Below, piece by piece: positions 26,468 to 33,074 of a stretch of 33,074 bases of DNA (position 1 is its first letter; each line of letters begins with the position of its first letter). A program made the position numbers and the translations under genes. Source of the DNA: Archangiaceae bacterium (GTDB lineage Bacteria > Myxococcota > Myxococcia > Myxococcales > Myxococcaceae). Location of the stretch: contig JAACJQ010000289.1 of the NCBI GenBank assembly GCA_016879935.1, forward strand, positions 1 through 33,074. Reading direction: 5' to 3'. The notes beneath the pieces are model-generated. The model ran no database searches. It was not told where the DNA came from and saw only the letters and a list, made by a program, of their open reading frames with translations.

Positions 26468-27418
26468 ATGAGTCGCGACCAACGAGCGCGGGCCAACGCA
26501 GGCCTCGTGGCCTTTCTGCTGCTGAGCTTCTCGCTGACGTGGGCCGTCGCCGCCTCGCTGCGCGCGCTCGGGCTCACCGGTGTTCCCGTCGAACGTCTGG
26601 GCACACGGCTGTTCACGACGTCGCTGCTCTACGTGCTCACCATGGGCTGGCAGCCGTTCGTCGCGACCCTGCTGGTACGACGGTGGGTCGACCCGCCCGA
26701 CGCGCTCGACTTGGGCCTGCGCCCGACGCGCGGCGTCTTCAGCCTCGTCGGTGGCGTCGGCGCCATCGCCTTCGTCGCGCTCGCGGCGATGGTGGCCTTC
26801 GTGCTCGGCGCGGCGAGTGGCGCATCGACGCCGGAGTCAGAGGTGCTCGACGCCGACGGGCTGAACGCGCTCACGCTCGTGCTCGCCTTCTTCGGCACCA
26901 TCGCGCTCGTCTGGCTGCAGGCCTTCGCCGAAGAGCTGGGCTGGCGCGGCTACTTCCTTCCCCGCGCGATGGAGCGCTTCGGCCACTGGCCAGGTCTGCT
27001 GCTCCACGGCGCCGTGTGGGGGCTCTGGTACGCGCCCGTGCTGCTCTTCGCGACCGAGGGCCCGCTCGAGTTCGCGTCGGTGCTCCGCCCAATCGCCTTC
27101 GTCATCACCTGCGCGCTGCTCGGTACGCTCTACGGCTGGTTGCGACTCGCCTCGGGCAGCCTCGCGCCTGTCGTCGTCACCAACACCACGCTCACCCTCG
27201 CCGCCGGTCTGCCGTACGTGATTCACGGCGTCGACCCGGGCCTGCGCTCGGCGGCGTTCGGTGCCTCTGGGTGGCTCGTGCTCGCCGTCACCATCGCTGC
27301 GCTCGCGTCGACCCGCTGGCGCTCGGCCGTTCGGCTGCCGCTCGCGCTCAGCGAGTCGAAGGCGACGACCGCGGGCTTCCCGATGCGGCGCTCGCCGGGC
27401 AAGCAGTACCTGCACTGA
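26468..27418 (+). CDS. CPBP-family (Rce1-like) intramembrane protein
   Basis: The protein has 316 residues from ATG 26468, with a purine-rich site (GAGAGAG, 26458-26464) just before it and only nine bases after the regulator's stop, so it probably belongs to the same transcript. About eight hydrophobic segments are visible. The CPBP motif 1 is complete (EELGWRGY; Glu155, Glu156, Arg160), and motif 2 has His180 (LLHGAVWGLWYAP). In the third motif (SLAPVVVTNTTLT) the usual His is Asn239 or Thr238, so metal binding and proteolysis are uncertain. Family members cut prenylated or membrane substrates, protect against bacteriocins, or have unknown roles. A link to the two-component system is only suggested by position. 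Confidence 0.85.
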   Translation: MSRDQRARANAGLVAFLLLSFSLTWAVAASLRALGLTGVPVERLGTRLFTTSLLYVLTMGWQPFVATLLVRRWVDPPDALDLGLRPTRGVFSLVGGVGAIAFVALAAMVAFVLGAASGASTPESEVLDADGLNALTLVLAFFGTIALVWLQAFAEELGWRGYFLPRAMERFGHWPGLLLHGAVWGLWYAPVLLFATEGPLEFASVLRPIAFVITCALLGTLYGWLRLASGSLAPVVVTNTTLTLAAGLPYVIHGVDPGLRSAAFGASGWLVLAVTIAALASTRWRSAVRLPLALSESKATTAGFPMRRSPGKQYLH

Positions 27419-27442
27419 GCCGCGGCGTGCGAGAGTGGCGCC

Positions 27443-28555
27443 ATGCGGTCGCTGCGCCTCAGCGCCTTGCTCGAGCAGGAAGGGCTGCTGCCCGTCGACG
27501 AAGCCATCGCGCTCGCGTGGAAGTTGCTCGCAGATGCACCTCCGCGCCGCGAGCCCCGCGTCGTCTCGCCCATGGGCGTGTTGCTTCGTGACGACGGCTC
27601 CGTGGGAATGGTGTCTCCGCTGAGCCAGCAGGCTCGGCTCGCCGCAGCGACCGGAGCCGAACGAGCACGCTGGAGCCCGCTCTCGGCGTGGGCCCCGAAC
27701 GAGCAGGGCCAGGCGCGGCCTCTCTTCACCGACGCTGCGCGGTTCAACTTCGGCGTGATGGCGGTGCTCTTCACCTGTGTCACCGGCCAGCGCCCCTTCG
27801 ACGAAGCGCCAGTCGTCGGGGCCCCTGGCACGCCCGTGTTCGCCGAGCTGGTTCGACGCATGGGCTCGTCAGTTCCTGAGCCTCTCGCGAGGCTGCTGCG
27901 CACCGAGCTGTTGTGGCACCTCGAGCCCACGCCCGGCGCTCGTCACTGGCTGCGCAAGCCACTCAGCCGCGAGACCGTCATCTCGACGCTCCTCAGCTTT
28001 CTGGGAGACGCAGGGCCCGATGAGTCGCTCGCGATGCTGGGGCTGCGCGTCGAGGCCGCCTTGTCGAAGCAGCCCGCACCCAACGTGGCCGAGCTGACGA
28101 CCGCTGTGCAGGCCGGTGACGAGCCGTCGCGACTGGTGCTCGCCGACGCCTACGAGGAGCGTGGACAGCCAGACGAGGCGGAGTGGCTAAGGCTCGAGTC
28201 GCAGGTTCAACGGGCGTCACGCCGGGAGACAGCGCCGCTGCTCGCGCGGTTGGCCGAGCTTCGAACGCGCCTGCCCGCCCGGTTCATCGCCGAGGTCTCG
28301 CGGGCGCCGCTGGAGGGCTGCTCGGTGCGCTTCGGCCTGAAATGCCCGCGCCGATGGGAAGAGCTCGAGCGCACCGAGACTCCAGACCGCCGGTACTGCG
28401 CGATGTGTGACGCGCCGGTCTTCTTCGTCCTGTCCGTCGAGGCGGCACGTGAAGCGGGCCGAGCCGGCCGATGTGTGGCGATCGCTCCCGCGGGAGCCTC
28501 CGAGGACGAACGGGTCATCGAGATGGGCATGCCGCTGATGCCCGAGTACGACTGA
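27443..28555 (+). CDS. Truncated pseudokinase-like domain plus TIGR02996-type domain and Cys motif
   Basis: The protein has 370 residues from ATG 27443, 24 bases after the CPBP gene. Residues 1-150 look like a kinase C-lobe that has lost its function: the place of HRDLKPENVLL reads VVSPMGVLLRDDG, and FNFGVMAVLFTCVTGQRPF matches the FGVLLYELLTGRRPF helix of bacterial Ser/Thr kinases. There is no glycine loop, no catalytic Asp and no DFG. Residues about 218-255 (AGDEPSRLVLADAYEERGQP...EWLRLE) match the TIGR02996 domain described from myxobacteria and planctomycetes. Residues about 300-330 carry four-Cys-like spacing (KCPRRWEEL, YCAMCDAPV) that may bind zinc. Function is unknown; a binding or adaptor role is inferred. 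It is the last gene before the acs promoter region. Confidence 0.8.
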   Translation: MRSLRLSALLEQEGLLPVDEAIALAWKLLADAPPRREPRVVSPMGVLLRDDGSVGMVSPLSQQARLAAATGAERARWSPLSAWAPNEQGQARPLFTDAARFNFGVMAVLFTCVTGQRPFDEAPVVGAPGTPVFAELVRRMGSSVPEPLARLLRTELLWHLEPTPGARHWLRKPLSRETVISTLLSFLGDAGPDESLAMLGLRVEAALSKQPAPNVAELTTAVQAGDEPSRLVLADAYEERGQPDEAEWLRLESQVQRASRRETAPLLARLAELRTRLPARFIAEVSRAPLEGCSVRFGLKCPRRWEELERTETPDRRYCAMCDAPVFFVLSVEAAREAGRAGRCVAIAPAGASEDERVIEMGMPLMPEYD

Positions 28556-28570
28556 GCCGACTCGCCGAGC

Positions 28571-28609
28571 GTTACGGGAGGTAACACTCCCCGCGTTTCG
28601 CTCCGTAAC
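28571..28609 (+). promoter_or_regulatory. Candidate upstream activator sites (GTTAC-N5-GTAAC and a related half-site)
   Basis: GTTACGGGAGGTAAC (28571-28585) is a perfect inverted repeat with a five-base spacer. A second GTAAC at 28605-28609, preceded by CTCC, reads on the other strand as GTTACGGAG, close to the first arm GTTACGGGAG. The pair lies about 135-170 bases before the -24 element, a normal distance for NtrC-type enhancers. Binding by the regulator at 25124-26458 is inferred. Confidence 0.5.
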
Positions 28610-28741
28610 AACGCGCGTGCGACGAAACGAAGTCGCGGCCCTGCGCGCGCGCGACGCAGCCTGACGGCGTTGCGCGTCAATCGAACCAATCCACACACCT
28701 GCGTGTACATGCCGCGCAGCGTCGTCGCGGCGTCACGTTCG

Positions 28742-28756
28742 TGGCGCGGTCGTTGC
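28742..28756 (+). promoter_or_regulatory. Sigma54 (-24/-12) promoter of acs
   Basis: TGGCGCGGTCGTTGC matches the consensus TGGCAC-N5-TTGC with one change (A to G) and exact GG-to-GC spacing. The expected transcription start is about 28767-28769, leaving a leader of about 30 bases that contains GGGGG before the acs ATG at 28799. A sigma54 activator with GAFTGA is encoded 2.2 kb upstream. Confidence 0.72.
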
Positions 28757-28798
28757 GATAGGTCTGCGGGCTCCACTCACGCATTGGGGGTTGCACCG

Positions 28799-30765
<1,967 letters not shown>

Positions 30766-30769
<4 letters not shown>

Positions 30770-31092
30770 CCCCTGAGCTCGCAGCGCCGGCCGTCACGGC
30801 GACCACCCCTTCGAACGAGTCGATGAACGCCGTACGCGCCGTGGCATCGATGCGGTGGCGCATGGCCATCGTCCTCTCGCTGCTGATGCTGGTGACGTAC
30901 TTCGCGTTCGTCCTGGGCATCGCGTTCGACAAGCCGGCGCTGGGCACACTCATCACGCAGGGGTTGTCTGTCGGCATCGTGCTCGGCGCCGGCATCATTC
31001 TCACCGCGTTCGGCCTCACGGCCTTCTACGCCTGGTGGGCCAACCGCGTGTACGACCCGGCGCTCGACGAGGTCGCGCGAGGTGGCCCATGA
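30766..31092 (+). CDS. DUF485 (YjcH-like) inner membrane protein
   Basis: The protein has 108 residues from ATG 30766, overlapping the acs stop as ATGA and its own stop overlapping actP as ATGA (31089-31092). A 30-residue polar N-terminus is followed by two transmembrane segments, about 32-53 ([20 protein letters not shown]) and 63-90 ([20 protein letters not shown]), and a short acidic tail. The acs-yjcH-actP order is the one known from enterobacteria. DUF485 proteins are regarded as partners of the ActP symporter; the exact function is not known. The overlaps on both sides suggest fixed stoichiometry. Confidence 0.93.
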
Positions 31093-32636
31093 GCCCGCTG
31101 CTCGCGACCTCGCTGGGTGAGCCGAACCTCACCTCGATTCTCTTCTTCTTCGCCTTCGTCAGCGTGACGATGGGCATCACGTACTGGGCCGCACGCAAGA
31201 CGAAGACGGCGAGCGAGTTCCTCACGGCGGGCGGCAACGTCACGGCAGTGCAGAACGGGTTCGCGCTCGCGGGCGACTACATGAGCGCGGCCAGCTTCCT
31301 CGGCATCGCGGGCCTCGTCGCGACGTCGGGCTTCGATGGCCTCATCTACTCGGTGGGCTGGCTCGTCGGCTGGCCGGTGGTGACGTTCCTCATCGCCGAG
31401 CCGCTGCGCAACCTCGGCAAGTTCACCTTCGCCGACGTCCTGACCGCGCGGCTCCAGCAGAAGCCGGTGCGCATCGCGGCGGCCTTCAGCACGCTCACGG
31501 TGATCAGCTTCTATTTGATCGCCCAGATGGTGGGCGCCGGCAACCTCGTGCGCATGATGTTCGGCATTCCGTACGAAGCCGCCGTCGGCGCGGTCGGCGT
31601 GGTGATGCTGCTCTACGTGCTCTTCGGCGGAATGATCGCCACCACGTGGGTGCAGATCGTCAAGGCGGTGCTGCTGCTCTCGGGCGCCACGCTGCTCGCG
31701 CTGATGGCGCTGTCGAAGTTCGGCTTCAACCCGCTCACGCTCTTCTCGGCTGCGGCCGATCAATACGGCGCTGAAGTGCTCGCGCCGGGCAAGCTGGTCT
31801 CGAGCCCGGTGGAAGCCGTGTCGCTCGGCCTCGCGCTCATGTTCGGCACAGCGGGCCTGCCGCACATCTTGATGCGCTTCTACACGGTGCGTGACGCCAG
31901 GACGGCCCGCACCAGCGTCGTGTACGCGACCGGCCTCATCGGCTTCTTCTACCTGGTGACGTTCATTCTCGGGTTCGGCGCGTCGGTGCTCGTGGGCCGT
32001 GACGCCATCAAGGCGGTCGACGCGGGCGGCAACATGGCCGCGCCGCTGCTCGCAGAGGCCGTCGGCGGGACTCCCTTCCTCGGGTTCATCTCGGCCGTCG
32101 CCTTCGCCACGATTCTCGCCGTCGTCGCAGGCCTCACGCTGTCGGGAGCCGCCGCGCTCTCGCACGACCTGTGGACGCACGTGATTCGCAAAGGCGTGGT
32201 CGGCGAGAAGGAGCAGCTCACCGTGGCCCGTGTCGCGTCGGCTGCGCTCGGCGTGGTCGCCATCGTGCTGGGCCTCGTCTTCAAGGGCCAGAACGTGGCC
32301 TTCATGGTCGGGCTCGCGTTCGCCATCGCCGCGAGCTCGAACTTCCCCGTGCTGATTCTCTCGATGCTGTGGAGCCGGTTCACCACGAAGGGCGCCGTCG
32401 CCAGCATCGTCACCGGCGCGGTCGTCAGCGTGGTGCTCATCGTGCTCTCGCCGACCGTGTGGGTCGACATCTTGAAGAACGCGGCGCCCCTCGTTCCACT
32501 GAAGAACCCGGGCATCGTCGCGCTGCCGTTGTCGGTGCTGATGGGCGTGGTCGTCTCGCTGCTCACGAGCGAGCCCGAAGCGCGCGCGAAGTACGCCGAC
32601 GTGCAGCGGCGCATGGAGCTCGGCAACCGCGCCTGA
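31089..32636 (+). CDS. actP: Cation/acetate symporter ActP (SSS family)
   Basis: The start is ATG 31089, inside the ATGA overlap with DUF485; the longer open frame from 30855 is shadow. The protein has 515 residues and about 13 transmembrane helices, somewhat shorter than the E. coli protein (549). Family signatures include FLTAGGNVTAVQNGFALAGD, YMSAASFLGIAGL, the loop FGTAGLPHILMRFYTV, which is characteristic of acetate/SSS symporters, and FATILAVVAGLTLSGAAALSHD. It should bring in acetate and other short monocarboxylates with a cation. Together with Acs it forms an uptake-and-activation module. The same transporter fold forms the sensor half of the histidine kinase at 22275-25058. Confidence 0.95.
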   Translation: MSPLLATSLGEPNLTSILFFFAFVSVTMGITYWAARKTKTASEFLTAGGNVTAVQNGFALAGDYMSAASFLGIAGLVATSGFDGLIYSVGWLVGWPVVTFLIAEPLRNLGKFTFADVLTARLQQKPVRIAAAFSTLTVISFYLIAQMVGAGNLVRMMFGIPYEAAVGAVGVVMLLYVLFGGMIATTWVQIVKAVLLLSGATLLALMALSKFGFNPLTLFSAAADQYGAEVLAPGKLVSSPVEAVSLGLALMFGTAGLPHILMRFYTVRDARTARTSVVYATGLIGFFYLVTFILGFGASVLVGRDAIKAVDAGGNMAAPLLAEAVGGTPFLGFISAVAFATILAVVAGLTLSGAAALSHDLWTHVIRKGVVGEKEQLTVARVASAALGVVAIVLGLVFKGQNVAFMVGLAFAIAASSNFPVLILSMLWSRFTTKGAVASIVTGAVVSVVLIVLSPTVWVDILKNAAPLVPLKNPGIVALPLSVLMGVVVSLLTSEPEARAKYADVQRRMELGNRA

Positions 32637-32641
32637 TTTCC

Positions 32642-32719
32642 GCCGGGCGGTGTCCCCGCCCACCGGCTCACCTTCCCCCCGATGCAGGCAGGGAGGGCGC
32701 CGCCCGGCTTCTCTTTCTC
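32642..32719 (+). terminator. Two GC hairpins after actP, possible weak terminator
   Basis: GCCG/GGCGG pairs with CCGCC/CGGC around a TGTCC loop (32642-32667, with a CAC bulge), but no T-run follows. A second small stem GGGC-GCC-GCCC (32695-32705) is followed by a pyrimidine tract (32708-32719). Either could end or attenuate the acs-actP transcript before the porin-like gene, but neither is a classic intrinsic terminator. Confidence 0.3.
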
Positions 32720-32736
32720 ACCGCCGTGGAGGACCC

Positions 32737-33074
32737 ATGCGTCGCACGCTCAGTCTCGTCGTGTGTCTCGTCGCCAGCCTCGCCGCCGCTCAGGGCACGT
32801 CGGAGTACGGCAGCGGCCTGCGCTGGAACCTGAACCCCGAGGGCGATCGCTTCATTCGCGCCATCACCTGGGCCCAGGTGTGGACTCGCGCCATCGAGAA
32901 CAACCCGGGCACGACCGTCGATGGCGTGTCGTCGCCGTGGACGACCGACGTCGGCCTGCGCCGCGTGCGCCTGCTGCTCTACGGCCAGGTCTTCCCGCGC
33001 GTGTTGATCCTCACGCACCTCGGCATCAACAACCAGACGTTCAACAACGCGCGCAAACCCGGCTTCTTCGTGCA
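32737..33074 (+). CDS. Porin-like outer-membrane protein (partial, runs off window)
   Basis: The frame starts at ATG 32737, after a strong Shine-Dalgarno GGAGG (32728-32732), and is open to the right edge, giving 112 residues. A signal peptide is clear (RRTLSLVVCLVASLAAAQG, cut after the Ala run). The mature part has alternating beta-strand character with DVGLRRVRLLLYGQVFPRVLILTHLG, as in the first strands of phosphate-selective porin O/P-like beta-barrels (R-RxRxxxxG pattern). The ending FNNARKPGFFV is also seen in this type of protein. It follows actP by 100 bases on the same strand. The link to acetate or other substrate uptake is only positional, and the missing C-terminus prevents a firm family call. 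Confidence 0.7.
   Translation, partial: MRRTLSLVVCLVASLAAAQGTSEYGSGLRWNLNPEGDRFIRAITWAQVWTRAIENNPGTTVDGVSSPWTTDVGLRRVRLLLYGQVFPRVLILTHLGINNQTFNNARKPGFFV

Larger units (their letters stand above)
28556..28798 (+). promoter_or_regulatory. 243-base regulatory gap upstream of acs
   Basis: This is the longest gene-free stretch in the window. From left to right it holds the inverted repeat at 28571-28585, a second GTAAC at 28605-28609, a GC-only tract at 28643-28653, a relatively AT-rich patch around 28678-28695, an imperfect ACAC...GTGT dyad (28693-28706), the sigma54-type promoter (28742-28756) and a GGGGG Shine-Dalgarno (28786-28790). The acs frame is open through part of it, but the promoter position argues that it is not coding. 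Confidence 0.7.

Noticed and set aside
28678-28695. IHF site between the enhancer and the acs promoter
   Set aside because: The patch is AT-richer than its surroundings but does not fit the WATCAANNNNTTR consensus on either strand.
28670-28798. N-terminal extension of Acs by 43 residues
   Set aside because: The extension is not Acs-like and contains the sigma54-type promoter; ATG 28799 has a good ribosome site and gives the normal length.

Overview
The window is GC-rich (I estimate high 60s percent), almost fully coding DNA with no RNA genes, mobile elements or CRISPR arrays that I can see. It looks like a Myxococcota (myxobacterial) chromosome. The reasons are three large eukaryote-type Ser/Thr kinases in 20 kb, a kinase fused to WD40 propellers, a kinase/cyclase-like/AAA/TPR giant, a TIGR02996-type protein, a Cys-repeat plus kelch lipoprotein, and NtrC-type regulation. 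This assignment rests on protein character only; genus is not determinable by eye.

Layout: 1-2793 (minus) holds a membrane Ser/Thr kinase, then an ECF sigma factor and an overlapping, truncated anti-sigma-like membrane protein. 2940-6023 (minus) is a kinase-WD40 protein, divergent from a calpain-like cysteine protease (6048-7808). 7812-8918 (minus) is a UDPGP-type nucleotidyltransferase, divergent from a secreted protein of unknown function (8980-10317). 10304-10882 (minus) is a CDP-alcohol phosphatidyltransferase, divergent from an M15-type peptidase (10922-11770), which is followed by a Cys-rich/kelch lipoprotein (11791-13431). 13435-20497 (minus) is a translationally coupled three-gene unit: Zn-ribbon/kinase/pseudo-cyclase/AAA/TPR protein, HEAT-type protein, degenerate HD-GYP protein. 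20609-21745 is tgt, convergent with a PilZ protein (21746-22036).

The most interesting region is 22117-32636 (plus). A 53-residue, two-helix membrane peptide overlaps, by GTGA, a histidine kinase whose sensor is a sodium:solute-symporter-like membrane domain. A sigma54-dependent NtrC-family regulator with a GAFTGA motif follows. The same strand continues with a CPBP-type membrane protein and a pseudokinase/TIGR02996 protein. After a 243-base regulatory gap comes acs-DUF485-actP, joined by two ATGA overlaps. In that gap, TGGCGCGGTCGTTGC (28742-28756) has the sigma54 -24/-12 pattern, 42 bases before the acs ATG, and an inverted repeat GTTAC-N5-GTAAC lies about 160 bases further upstream. My main inference is that this SSS-type sensor kinase/sigma54 activator pair controls acetate activation and uptake next door. 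That would be a circuit like Pseudomonas CbrAB or Vibrio CrbSR, but with its own small-subunit gene.

All four convergent gene pairs meet with gaps of 0-3 bases or overlap, leaving no room for intrinsic terminators between them. The longest stretch without a gene is 28556-28798. A porin-like gene (32737 onward) runs off the right edge and the anti-sigma-like gene runs off the left edge.
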